Shown piece after piece: positions 46,368-59,135 of a DNA stretch of 64,000 nt. The notes under the pieces were generated by a model that saw only the letters and a program-made list of their open reading frames with translations, made no database searches and was not told the DNA's origin. The stretch comes from Rehmannia glutinosa. Its lineage: Eukaryota > Streptophyta > Magnoliopsida > Lamiales > Orobanchaceae. The translations under genes were made by a program, and so were the position numbers. The first letter of the stretch is position 1. Every line of letters begins with the position of its first letter. The DNA lies in assembly GCA_016081115.2 (NCBI GenBank), contig JABTTQ020003040.1, positions 62,001 to 126,000 on the forward strand, in the 5' to 3' direction.

Positions 46368-47915
46368 TGTTAGGAATTTTATTGTTTAGATTTTGATGAA
46401 TGCCATGTAAAACTTAGAATAGAAAGTTGGCACCCCAATTCTTCTTGTAAAATGTATTGTAACAATTAGAGTCGCCAAGCCGAGTTAAGTCGCCTACGCC
46501 ATAACATGCAAGAAGACCAAGACTGGAAGGAAGACCTGTCGTGAAAAGTGATTTAATATGGCAAAGAAGAGTAGACGGAACTCTACGGAAGAAGCGGTGA
46601 GATGCTGGTGAGTGGAGCATCGTCAAGTCAACTCAAGAAAAGCCAAGTCTCAAGTTGAAGTGGAAGAAGAGTCATCCAATGATTGGAAGTGACTCTAAGT
46701 CACCTGGGGAAAGCAAGGAAAAGCGATCAAGTCGAGATAAGCGTAAAGAATGTTGCATAGAAATCAAGAGATTTACTTAAACAAGTAATATCTCCATACC
46801 ACCTTTCTTGGAGTGCTCACCCCGAAAGCGTGCAAAAGGAATGAACCAATGGGAAGCACTACACCGTGTCGAACTCGAAAATGTGAAAGAACAATTCATA
46901 CGAGGAAATGGCAATTCCAAGAAGCGCAACAAGACAAGCCAACGATCGCAAGTGACTTTCAAAAATAAGCCTATCTCTTCAACGGACAAATTTTTGAAAG
47001 TTCACTATAAAAGGCCGAGGAGTTTGTTTGAGAAAAATGGGGATACATGTTTGAAACACACGTGAGATATACAAGCACATCGTAAAAACCGAAACATTCT
47101 CAATCCTCAAGCCTACATTACGAAGTACATCAATCCAACACTCACATGTGAAGGAAAGAGAACTTCAATTAGTTGAAGAGGAAACTATTGATTACAAGGG
47201 GTCTACATTCCGGGGAAGGATTGTAGGAAGGTTCAAGGTTGAGCAAGTCTTAAGCTTTTGGAGGGCTTCGTGATCAAATCCAAAGAGCTTGAGCAAGTGA
47301 GTGTAGTAGCAAGGCAAGCTGCCGCCTGTGAAGAAGCTCGAGTCGCACGAGAAGCCGGTGAGTGATCAAGGCGTCTCGCATCGAGTCCCAAGGATCAAGT
47401 CATTTGTTGTGATCAAGACTTGTATACGGACTGTTACCACTTTGTAAAACCGATCATTACTTAGTGGATTCCTCGGGAGTTGGAGAAGAGAGGAGTAGAA
47501 GAATTACCCCATCTTGAACCTCTATAAAAATTTCATTGTGTCATTTACATTTCAAAGACTTTAATTCTTGCAATTTTAATCGCTTATATCTCACGATAAA
47601 TTTGCTATCCACTTGATAAATTATAAGTACTAAACCAAGCACTAAACTCTTACTTAATCAAACTTAAGGGTGTTAAGTCTTCAATAAAAAAATAAAACCA
47701 CAAGTTGAGTTAAAATATAGCCAACAAGTGAGTTACTCCATCAACGGCTCATTTGAACATTGAGAGATTAACTCTCTTGAGTGACTAATTCGATTTGTCC
47801 ATCAAGGACACAGTGTGTAGAATCAACTATGTAGATTTAAAAGGACTAAATCGAAAATTTGGTAAGGTTTATTCAACCCCTTCTAAACCTTACTCTTACA
47901 CCCTTGGGACCTACA
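46368..47915 (+). repeat. 5' LTR of copia B (shared with the stub), 1548 bp
   Basis: TGTTAGGAATTTTATTG...GGGACCTACA is followed by AG and the primer site. TATA box TATAAAAG at 47006-47013. Confidence 0.92.
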
Positions 47916-47917
47916 AG

Positions 47918-47929
47918 TGGTATCGGAGC
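47918..47929 (+). other. Primer-binding site, copia B
   Basis: TGGTATCGGAGC is identical to the copia I site. Confidence 0.8.
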
Positions 47930-48041
47930 GGTTGGTTCATTGAACCCTCCGCACCGGTTACTAAACTAGATCTCCAAACTTTTCAAATTCTCGCTTTAGT
48001 ACTTAAACCTTCAAAAAAAAAATTTTAAAAAAGTTATTATC

Positions 48042-50330
48042 ATGGAAGCAAATTTGACACGCATCCCTATGTTCACTATCGAAGAATTTGATGATTGGAA
48101 AATTCGTATGCGGGCTCATCTATCAAAGATTACATGATGAGATGTGGATAGTGATAGAAGATGGGCCTCTGCAAATATTAAAGGTGAACACATGTCACGA
48201 AGAGTTGCGGTGAAGGAGAAGAAGATCTTGCTCTAGACGGTCATGGTTGAAAAACCAAAGCGAGTGGACAAATGATGAGAAAAAAGATATAACTGGACAA
48301 TGTAGCCAAGGACATCCTCTACAAAACCTTGGACAAAGCCATGTTCAACAAAGTCAAATCATGCAAAACGGCTAAAGAAATCAGGACAAGTGACATTGAT
48401 TTGTGAAGGCTCGAAGCAAATCAAAGAAAACAAACTATCGGTGGTGTCTGTAAATTTGAGAACTTCAAAATGATCTCGGAGAGAACCTGGATCAACTAGA
48501 CGCTCGTTTCCACACGAAATCACAAATGAAACATCGCACTTGGAAAGGAATATACACGAAGAAATGTGTATGAAAATCCTAAAAAGTCTTCCGGTGAATG
48601 GGAAATGAAGGTCATGGCATCGAGACATTCCATGGACCTATCAAAGACATCCAACCATGAGTTATTCTCGAGACCTCAAAGCCTACGAGTTTGGTGAGAA
48701 GAAAAGACCGAGGAAGAGGCAGTTGTACCAAAGCATTTGCTCTAATTGTTAAAGATGGGAAAGAGAGTGAGGTCAAAGAGGTCATTGACCGGAAGAAATA
48801 GCCCCGATGGTTAAAAGATTTAACAAGTTCTTTAATAAGAACTACAAGAGAGGAAAGGGTGAATCTTCCGGAAGACACTCGGCTCCTCCAAATCAAGGGA
48901 TGATAGGCCAACCAAGAGAACAGATCATCAAAAAGTTGAGTATCAAAGGGGTGACAATCCAAGAATGGAAAGAGCGATCAAAAGGTTGAGTATCTATGTT
49001 GGAATCAGAGACAACCAGGTCACTATGCCATTATTGTCCATATCCTGTAGTCAACAAGACGGGGATGAAGAAGAAAGGAAGATCTTGAGAGAAAGAAGAC
49101 AAGAAAAGAAAAAGGCAATGATGGGTGTGAGGCTGAAAAAGCCCAAGTCAAGAGAGTGATTCGAGAGCGGTGAAGCCGACTACTCAAGTGACTCGAAGAA
49201 GAAGCCTTGACCGCTTGATGGCCAAAGAACAAGATCAAGAAGATGAGGTACAATCTAACTCAACAAACTCGGACACTAGTGATAGTGAGTGTGACACACA
49301 CACTTCATCACCTATAGATCTTTATGATTCATTAGGCAAAATGATGAAAGATTTTGAACACATTAAATCCTCACACACACTATTGAATGAGGAAAACAAA
49401 TTTACTACTCAAAAGTCAAAACTCAAAGTGACTAAGGAGCCGAGTACTCTAAGTCAAATAGTCATTGAAAATGAAAGTTTAAAAAAGTGAAAATGCTAAA
49501 TTAGTAGCGAGAAATTGCCGCTATAGAAAAGAGGAGAATGACCTCAAGAATGTTATTGCCTCATTCACTAAGGCATGTAAATCATTGGATGATCTTATTA
49601 TGAGTCAAAGAGAGTGTGGAGACAAGACAGCTTAGGATTTAATTCCTCTGTGCCATGTCAAACCTCAAGAGTAATTTTGGAAAAAGGATCTTCAAGTCAT
49701 GAAGAGTCCGAAAAATCCAAAACTCTAAATGTTGCACACACATTCACTCCAAACCACAATAACAAGCAAAGCGGCCTTGGTTACAAAGGAAAAGGAAAAC
49801 AACTTGATTGAGTGTCTTTGAAAGGACAAGTGAGAAGAGATTCACCGAGTCCTCAAAGAAACTCCTAACAGAAAAATACTGTAAAAAGGAAGCAGAGCTA
49901 CCAAAAATCCCAGAAAACCCATAAAAGAAATACATATGATGGGAATGGTAGAAAATATCCAAGCCAAGCGATTGGAATAATGTGAACTATCGCCACGAGA
50001 CTTATGGAATATAAGCCCAAATGGCAAAGGCCAGAACTCAAGAAAGGCCATTCCAAAAGCATAAGAGCTTTCATCAACACACATATGCACCTAGGCACTA
50101 CACTCAAAAACACCACAATTACCCAAGGAAGGCAATTGCTAAAACACATATACGGGCATACGAGACAAAAGAGACAATTTGTATGAACTAGAATCCCCAA
50201 GCAATTTGCAGGATTAATTATGATTATGGGCGATAGATGGCAACCCCTTAGAGTCAAATCATTTGGCTATAAGTTGGTTGGATCATCTTACAATTCTAAC
50301 CCCTCGGGACCCGGACAAGTATGGGTACCT
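48042..50330 (+). pseudogene. copia B gag, frame-broken
   Basis: The ATG at 48042 gives the same MEANLT.IPMFTIEEFDDWK start, but the frame is lost near 48135. The zinc knuckle at 48997-49040 keeps the first cysteine (CWNQRQPGHYAI), while its second cysteine is replaced. The S/D-rich and coiled-coil-like region at 49170-49490 is the best preserved of the three copies (SNSTNSDTSDSECDTHTSS; LYDSLGKMMKDFEHIKSS). Confidence 0.85.
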
Positions 50331-50349
50331 AAAACTTAATTTCCTTGAT

Positions 50350-53300
50350 TGCGGGTTGAGGAGTAAATGAGTGCCAAGGAACCTGGTACATGGATAGTGG
50401 GCATTCCCGGACACATGACAGAAACAAGAAAAATCTGTCAAAATTCAAGGAAGTTAAAGGAGCAAAAGTCATATTTGGAGGAAATGAAGCTCCTGGTGAA
50501 ATAAGAGGCATTGGAACCATCAAGAGGAATGGACTAGAAATCACAGACGTTGCATATGTTGAAGGACTCAACTTTAACTGCTAAGCATCGATCAACTCGT
50601 GACAAGGGTTACAACGTTGGATTCAACATGGGAATATGCCAAATCAAAGATATTGAATCAAATGAAGTTGTCTTTGCAAGGATGTAGACGAGAAAAATAT
50701 GTATGTAGTGGATTGGTCAAGCGCAACACCCGACTGCCTACTAGCAAAAAGAGCACTTGAATCAAGTTGGTTGTGGCACAAAAAGCCGAGTCACCTGAAT
50801 TTCAAAATAATTAACAAGGTCGGGCAAGAAGTCATCTTGTGGAAGGATTACGGACTCGATATACAAAAAGGAGAGTATATGTGACGCATGTCGAAGGGAA
50901 AACAAATCAAGTCGTCATTCAAAGAAAAGACATGCCCATCCTCAACAAGAATATTGCATCCGCTTCATATGGATCTATTTGGCCCAGTGGAACCAAAGAT
51001 AAGTGGAAAGAAATACACCTTGGTGGTAGTAGATGACTATTCAAGATATACATGGACAATATTCATGTGTAAGAAGAAAGAAACTCTACAAAAACTACCA
51101 CGGTGATGAAGAGGATTCAAAACGAGATGAGTCAAACCATTATCAAAATAAGATCGGATAGAGGAACCGAGTTTGTCAATGGAATAATAACTCGTATTGT
51201 ATTGAGAATGGTATTGGTCATGAACTATCGGCAGCAAGGACTCCACAAATGAGAATGGAGTTGCGAAAGAAGAATAGAACCCTCAAAGAAGCAAAGAAGG
51301 ACCATGTTAGCTAAAGCAAGTTTACCAAAAAGATTTTGGTGAAGCAATCAACACTTGACTTGCTACACCCAAAAGCAGATGTATGATAAATAGCGGTGAC
51401 AAAGACTCCCTATGAGATCGGATCGAAGAAAACCAAATGTTGCACATTTGAGAATATTTGGATGTAAATGCTTCATCCACAACAATGGCAAAGACAATCT
51501 AAAGGCTTTTGATGCTAAAGTGATGAAGGTATCTTCTTAGGATACTCGGTGAAAGCAAAGCCTCTGAGAATACTCAATAAAAGAACTATGGTTCTGAAGA
51601 ATCCATTCATGTAGTATTCGATGAGCCAAAGGTAAATGGAGAAGACATTGAAGAGTCGGTGATAATTTGAATCATCCAACCATACGTGAAGAATCCCTAT
51701 CTTGTGTGGAAAATTTGGAATCATCAATTCGAAGAAGATGAGATAGATGAATCTCAAAAACAATTTGGAAAATTTGCGGCTAAGTGATAACGAGAGAGAG
51801 CGACCAAAGAACAGAACACGGTACCAAGTCGGTGAATCCACTAACTTACTCCAACGATGTAAGATGGCCGAGAGACCATCCACGAGAACTTGTCATTGGA
51901 GATATAAGAGAAGGTGTCAAAACAAGATCGAACTCAACAAGAAGCCATGTTCACATGCTTCATCTCGCAAATAGAGCCCAAAGATGTGTCCCAAGCATTG
52001 GATGACACACATTGGATTCAAGCTATGCAAGAAGAGTTGAATCGGATTTGAGAGAAATAAAGTATGGGAATTAGTGCAAAGACCCATACATCAAAATGTT
52101 ATTGGAACCAAATGGGTGTTCGAAATAAGATGAACGAGGAAGGTTATGTGGTAAGAAACAAAGCAAGACTAGTAGCCAAAGGATATTGCCAAGAAGAAGG
52201 GATAGATTTTGATGAAACATTTGCCCTGCAGCAAGATTGGAAGCTATAAGGATGTTTCTTGCCTATGCGACTCACAAGAATTTCATTGTATATCGATGGA
52301 TGTAAAAAGTGCATTCCTAAATGGTTTGTTGGAAGAAGAAGTGTATGTTGAACAACCTCCAGGATTTGAACAGAAGACTCTTGGAGATAAGGTATACAAA
52401 CTCAAGAAAGCTCGTATGGATTGAAGCAGGCACCCCAGGCATGGTATGATACCTTGTCACAATTCCTAAGCGAAAATGGATTCACAAAAGGAAAAGTAGA
52501 TAGAACACTTTCAGAATTCAAGACAAGAAGAGTATTCTACTTGTTCAAATATATGTTGATGACATCATCTTTGGATCCACAAACAAAGAGTTTGTGTGAA
52601 AAGTTTTCAAACCTCATGCAAAGTAAATTTGAAATGAGCATGATGGGAGAGCGACATTCTTCCTTGGACTCCAAGTGAAACGGTGAAGGATGGAACCTTC
52701 ATAAGTCGGACAAAATACACCAGAGATTTAATGAAAAATTTGGAATGGAAGAGAAGTCTTCGTGAAAATACCAATGAACACATCGGTCAAAATGGATATG
52801 GATGCGGATGGCAAGCCTCAGTAGATCAAACAAGATACAAAGCACTTATTGGATCATTGCTCTATCTCACGGCAAGCGGGCGGACATCACCTTTCTTTGT
52901 AGGTGTATGTGCAAGATTTCAATCTGCTCCAAAAGAGAGCCATATGACAAATGTTAAAGAAAGAGAATATTGAGATACTTGAAAGGAAGCAAGAAGTAGG
53001 CCTATGGTATCCAAAGGAAGGTGGATTCAAGCTAATTGGCTATTGATTCGACTACTATCTTTGGATGCGAGTTGATAGGAAGAGCACTTCTCAGGCACAT
53101 GTCAAATGCTAGGAAACAGTGATTTCTGGTTTAGCAAGAAGCAAAACTCAATAGCCACCTCTACGGTGAGGCGAGAATACATAGGCTGGGCGGCATTTGT
53201 TTGTGCCCAAGTCCTATGGATGAGACAAAGTGAGAGACTATGAAATTGAGGAAAAAGAAATTCCAATCATGTGTGATAACACGAGTGCAATTGCAATCAC

Positions 53301-53490
53301 TCAAAATCTGTGTTGCATTCAAGAACAAAGCATATTGATGTCGGATATCACTTCATAAGAGATCATGTTGAAAAGAAGGACATCATCTGGAATATATCTC
53401 AACCGATAAACAACTAGCCGACATCTTCACAAAACCATTATGTGAGTCAAGATTTGAAGAACTCAAACATGAGTTGGGGTTAATTGGTGG
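50350..53490 (+). pseudogene. copia B pol, broken
   Basis: The protease site WYMDSG is intact near 50388. The pre-integrase WLWHKKPSHLNF lies near 50770. Integrase has MDLFGPVEP and VVVDDYSRYTW (about 50968-51055) and RSDRGTEFVNG (about 51152). RT has DVKSAFLNGLLEEEVYVEQ (about 52300), KQAPQAWYDTL (about 52425) and YVDD at 52552-52563. RNase H remnants with CDNTSAIAI (about 53272) end near HELGLI at about 53480. Frameshifts separate the blocks. Confidence 0.9.
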
Positions 53491-53778
53491 TGACACTCGG
53501 ACGAATCAAAGAAGAGAAATGGAACAGAAAAGGGGTGAAAAAGAGTGAAATGTAAATCACCAAGAATCACCAGTCGGGAAAGACAAGATTACCGAGTCGG
53601 TGATATGAGTCACTAAGAAGCTGTGAGAAGTAGAGTTAAATCGACTAAGGGATAATTTGAATAACTTATGAGCAAAGTGACAAAAACGTTGTCGTTTTGA
53701 CTAAGCGGGAATGTTTTAAGGAATACGTCAAAGATAATGATGATGTGTACAGACATAAAGCTGCACACCAAGCTTATG

Positions 53779-53791
53779 ATTGGATATAAAT
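53779..53791 (+). promoter_or_regulatory. Conserved ATTGG-TATA module upstream of the extra ORF (copia B)
   Basis: ATTGGATATAAAT lies in the 550-bp gene-free spacer, 250 bp before the ATG at 54041, matching copies A and I. Confidence 0.45.
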
Positions 53792-54040
53792 GCTGCCGCA
53801 TTAAATATGAGACATGAAATGCTCAATAGGCGTGCGAAATCCAAGCCGTTGATTTCGATCACAATTCAAAAACCACCCGCACGTCCTTTCATAAACCATA
53901 TTTAAACCATTTTCGTCCGTTTCTCTCTCACACTTCAAAACTGTTCATCTCTTTCTCTCAAAAGCAAAGGCAAAATACTCTCGAAACCCTATCAATCTTC
54001 AAATCATTTTCTGAGTTTTTCTTTGAAATAATCCTGAGAA

Positions 54041-57000
54041 ATGGCACCAACTTATGACTTTACCAAGTTAGGAAAGCAAATCCACACCGGCTCTACGGTG
54101 GATTTCGACGGAATGATGAAACAGGGGTCCGACGACACCCTAGTGAAGAAAATCGTTGAAAAGTTAGAAACGTCCGTCGAAACCGTTTCGACGTTAGAAT
54201 ACCCGATGACATATGTGGAGGAAGTCGCACAATTCTACGTGAATGCTTTGAGATTCACGATGAAGGAATCAAGTCATCTGTTCACGGAAAGCGGTGACTA
54301 TCACGCGAGGATTTGGTGAACATTGCTCACTACCAGGAAGGAGCATCCGAGATTAAAGAAGCGATGTAAACTTGGGACGACGCATGGAAAGAAATAGCCA
54401 AGTCCGACTTTTTTGATAAAATAATATACAGACAAACAAGAGACTGCGAAGGAGGATTATCACAAGTTGTTGGACATAGTTGCCAAATGTATCGACATCA
54501 AATTTGGCGACTTTGACCAATCATCAAAGGCAAAGCGATTGTAATGGCTGCAATCATCGAAGAAAAGAAGATAAAGCGGGTTGAGTTTGTCTACAGCAGA
54601 CTCTGCCGAACGTGGGGAACAAGTCCTTCAAAGAAGATGGTTCATTTGGAGGATCCCAGGATATGGCACAGTGATTGGCCGGCTATTGGAGGTGAAATGA
54701 GTCCTCTTAGACATGGGAAGGCATTCCATGTTAACAAGAAGATGTTCGAGCAAACCTCTCGGCGCCTGAAGAGAGCTTACGCCAAGAGAGGCGATACAAG
54801 TGAGGGGAATCGGTGACCCGAAGATACTGATTGTTTCCTCTCGGCCCAAGAAGAAAGGCGCCTGCAGTGCTAAGAAGATCTGTTGCCCCGCAAAGAAAGA
54901 AAACCAAACATGCTCCGCCCCGCAGCGAGAGTCACCCGCCCCAGCAGCCGTGTCTCCTGCGCTGCGGCAGCGGTCGAGAAGGACTCACAAATACCTTCTC
55001 CGATCGTGTTCAGAGCAAACCTCTCTGGCGCACTGAAGAGAGCTTACGCCAAGAGAGTGGTACAAGTGAGGGGGAATCGGTGACCCAGAAGATACGATTG
55101 TTTCCTCTCCGGCCAAGAAAAAGCGCCTGCGCTGCTAAGAAGATCATTGCCCCTGCAAAAAGAAAACCAAACATGCTCCTGCCCCTGCAGCAGAGTCACT
55201 CCGCCCAGCGGCCGTGTCTCTGCGCTGCAGCATGGCGGTCGAGAAGGACTCACAAATACCTTCTCCGATCGTCAAGAAGAGGAGAAGCGAGAAGCCCACG
55301 ACGGCCCGCTCCTCGTAAAGAAAAAGACTGCCGACCGGCCCCGGCCGCACAAGACTCGAAGACAACATCTCTCGAACGAGAAATTCCCCTGGTACAAACC
55401 AGAGACGAAGAAGAATCGTCAAGCGATCGATCTGGAGAAACCGGTGAGTCGATTACTCAGCTAGCACAAATACGGAGACTCCGGATAAGTAGAGTCTCCG
55501 GATGTAGTTGATGAAATGACCAAGTCTCATCAAGCGATCGGTGAGAGGCAACCGAAGACACAATCGTAGCTCACACACCGGTGAAGCACAAGAACTCCGC
55601 AAAGCGGATAGTGATGTAATGATCCTATCTCCACCTTACCCGGACATCCAAAATCGTCTGCGTGAGTGGAGAAATGGAAGTTGAGTAAGTCAAGGAGAGA
55701 GCAGTTCCAACGGCTGAGTTCATAGAAGAAGAAGAGGAGGCGCTAAATTTCCTTGGATTAACTCTGTGCTCCCGGCTACGGATGAAGACAAGCTGCACGA
55801 GACATCCCTGCAGATCTACAAGGACAAGGAGAGAAAAGCAAGTGAAGAAGCCGAAGCACGTGAGAAGGCAAGCATCCGCCCTATCTCGGCACCACAGTAA
55901 CACACACATCCTCTCCTTGATGTCTTCTCTGACGTGATGTGAGGAACCGGAGAATGTTGCTGCCACGAGAGAAGAGTTGCAAATAACGAGCAAGCATTGC
56001 ACGAATCAAGAATCCTTCACGAGCAAAGATTGATGGAGGGACCAGGAGAGTCCTCGAACCACGGTGAAATTGATCCAATGGGAGTGGTTGACAAATCGCC
56101 AATGTTGTTCTTCGCTACCACTTCCCCAACTCACTCGGAAAGAAGGCAATAAGGAGGCTGGCGATGGCGGGATAGTGGGGACCCCGGTCGAGCCAACCCC
56201 TATTGAAGGTGTGCTACCACCGCCCCAACAAACTGAACAATCAATCGAAATAGCCGGGAGTTTGGACGAGTGACCCATTACAAGTCACTCGGTGGTGCGC
56301 CGGTGAGGGGAAACTCCCTCCACTACAAAGGTCGGAGGATCTTCGCAGATGACTCACAACGAATCAAGGAGGCGAAGTAGAGAAAATACAAACACAAGAA
56401 GAAAAACAAGTTGCCATCAACGAAGCTCGGACGATTGAGACTGCTTTGTCTGAGAGTGCCAACCGCTCGAAAGGCTAATGACGCTGGCGATGCGATCGAG
56501 GCACGAGATGGAACGGCCACAGGAGTTAACACTGGGCGATGAAAGTGCAATCCATGGGGTTGAGACTCCAATGGATGCCACGCATCGCAGAAGACCCTAA
56601 GGCAGTGACATGCCGAAAGGGAGGACAAAGCCTCGCAGCAGAGATACTTCTTTGGAGGAAATGAAGGCCACGGGAGGTTGAGACTTCCAGGGTAAAGAAA
56701 AGCTGAAGTAGAGAACATCCCTCTTGCTATAATCGACCCATCCGAGAAGGAGATAAGCGCACTTCATGATTCCCAGGATAATCCCGATGTATCCTTTCCG
56801 GGATCGAAAGCGAAGAAGAAGAAGGCTCGAGTCATCCCGAGTGCCAAATCCAAAAGACTCAGTGCGGGTGTTCCAAGCACGAGTAAGTCGATCCCAAGAC
56901 TACTCGTCAAACCTTTAACTTTGATGATGAGCCACCAATGGAAATCTCATCATCGTCCGATGACGCTACCGATAAGCCGAGGACCGTCTACGCACGAATT

Positions 57001-58870
57001 GGAAAAATCGGTGAGACCAACGAAGAATTTTGTTAAGACAGTGAGGCTCAAGAAACCGAGACCAACGGTTGTTGAGAGTGAGGCTCAAAGAACCGGGACT
57101 ACTTCACAACAAAACCCCCGAACCAAAGATCCAGCGAGCGGGCTCCTCAAGTGCAGGATCGATTCCCAAAAAGAACTTCACGCGCACCGCTCATCATTGA
57201 AGCAGATCCCGATTGGCGGTGATGAAACTTTTGTAGAATCTTTTCCGTTTTCCCTGGAGTACCGAACTCCATGAAGAGTCGAGAAGAATGAACGCGCACG
57301 CTATCACGGCACCGCTCCGTTTTCTCTTGAGATACCATTGTTCAGTTTGCTTATGACTTTGATGTATGGCCATCACCGCAATGAAGAATCGGTGACGAGA
57401 AGTGTTCAAGGCACTATTTGCCGAGGTTGAACGGATGGAGAGGCATCAGGCCTCTTTGGATATCTGTTGGACAACAAAGATGCCACCCTTACGGCCGACT
57501 TGAGAGGCATAACAAATCGAATCGGGGAATAGTGGGCAAAGACAAACAATGCGCGTGGAACAAGTCGATTCTTGAGACATTGTTCAACAAATGGCTTTGG
57601 TATGGAGAGTCGAAAATGCTTTGATGCAAAAACAAAGTCGAGAGAACATATTGAGCATATGCATGAAGCTCACACTTGCCGAGATAAAGGCTCGCTGCGT
57701 GAGCAAAATACAAATGATCTCGGCGTTTGGAAGAACACATGACAAGAAAATTCAGCCTTCTCATGGCCGAGATGAAGCCGATTTCAAAGAGAGTCCAACG
57801 CTACTCGTCCGAATTCCGTCGCTTACAACGCAGCCAGACTTGAAGCAGAACTTCGACTATCCGCAGCTCGACTTCATGCTTGCCAAAGATGTTCCCAGGG
57901 TTCCTCTATCCTTTGATGATGCCAAAAAAGGGGAAGAGGAATACCTTAAAGCAAAGAAAAATCTGAAGGTCGAAAAGAAAGGAGCGGTGAGAAGGGAACA
58001 AGTGAGAAGGGAAAATCGGTGAGGAAATTTTGAAACAAAAGAAAGGAAAATCTCTTTGAAGGGGAAGGATCAAAAGATATGACCTTGATGATTGCACAAA
58101 CCCCTCAACGGGGTCTGTCACGGTGACATTATAAAAGCAAACTCCCGTGACTCGCCACTCCAACACTCTGTTGTATCTATGGCCGAAAAGAGAAAAACAA
58201 TTGAAGCGGGGATGAAGGAAGTGGAAGGAAGAATGGATGCCCGAGTCAAGAACATCTTGAAAGAACACGGAGGCATTCCGAGAGCAGAGACACCTATGCC
58301 ATCTCAGTGTCGGGACGAGCCACGATCGTTGATGAATTTAAAACGCTCGAATCCGGGGATATTTTGCAAATATGTCCATGGCTCAAGCTTGGGACTTATC
58401 TTGGGAAAAGGGTCTCACGTTATGTGAAGAAGCTAACAGTGAGACTTCGGCGATCACTCACCGGGTCACCGCTAGTCACTCAGTTGGGAAGAAGAAGACC
58501 CCGACAAAGATACGCCCAGGTAGAGGAAGAAGCGATGAGTGGAGGAAGAAGCTTGGACCAGGCCTCGCCCAAGAATATTGAATACGTAGATCCAGGAAAG
58601 AAAGGAGGGATCTCTTGGGCTGGGGCTTGACCAAGTGGCAAATTTGAAAGTGGCTAAAACTAACATTTGAGTATGCAAAAAGAATAGAAGAAGAAAACAA
58701 GAGACAAACTCGGCTATGGCGGGAGAGACGGGGAAAGAATAAGAAAAGATGAAGTCGCCAGGAAGGCATATGAGAAGAAAAAGAAGGCGGTGACGACGAG
58801 AAAAAAGAGAAGAAAAGAAGAAGATCTTGATCAAGGTGAAAGAAGGAGACGGCGAAGGAGATGAAGTGTT
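54041..58870 (+). pseudogene. copia B long extra ORF in the env-like position, broken
   Basis: This copy has the cleanest N-terminus: 92 codons from ATG 54041 (MAPTYDFTKLGKQIHTGS; YPMTYVEEVAQFYVNALRF). Next comes a conserved block (54544-54816: RHGKAFHVNKKMFEQ), a duplicated basic/proline/cysteine-rich region (54744-55272), acidic and serine-rich stretches (56900-57000: MEISSSSDD-type), and a long charged C-terminus with KTIEAGMKEVEGRMDARV (about 58200) and K/E/R-rich codons to about 58870. At roughly 4.8 kb it is far longer than the env-like ORFs I would expect. No membrane-spanning segment is evident. It could be a captured gene or a fast-evolving structural protein; function unknown. Confidence 0.6.
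54744..55272 (+). repeat. 264/265-bp tandem duplication in copia B extra ORF
   Basis: Unit 1 (54744-55007) and unit 2 (55008-55272) both start GTTC.AGCAAACCTCTC and end CCTTCTCCGATCGT. Copies A (about 23560-23825) and I have a single unit. The duplicated segment encodes the basic, alanine/proline/cysteine-rich part. Confidence 0.85.
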
Positions 58871-59135
58871 GTTGTCCAACCCTTCATGTATTTTATTATG
58901 TAAATACATACAATGTAAGTCTTCTCGTAATAAAGCTATAAATTCTTTATTTTCGGTGTAGACAAATATGTGCTCGATACACCTTGTATGCTTGATTGTG
59001 TAAAAGAACAGAATGATATGATCAATAAACAGATCTATTCTCGCATACATTCTATGTCAATACACTATTTGTATGTATCTTTGTTGTTTGCATTTTTGAA
59101 TGATTTAAGTTTTGGCATCATCAAAAAGGGGAAAT
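58871..59135 (+). other. 3' UTR and polypurine tract of copia B
   Basis: AT-rich non-coding DNA ends in GCATCATCAAAAAGGGGAAAT directly before the LTR. The tract has one G fewer than in the sister copies. Confidence 0.75.
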
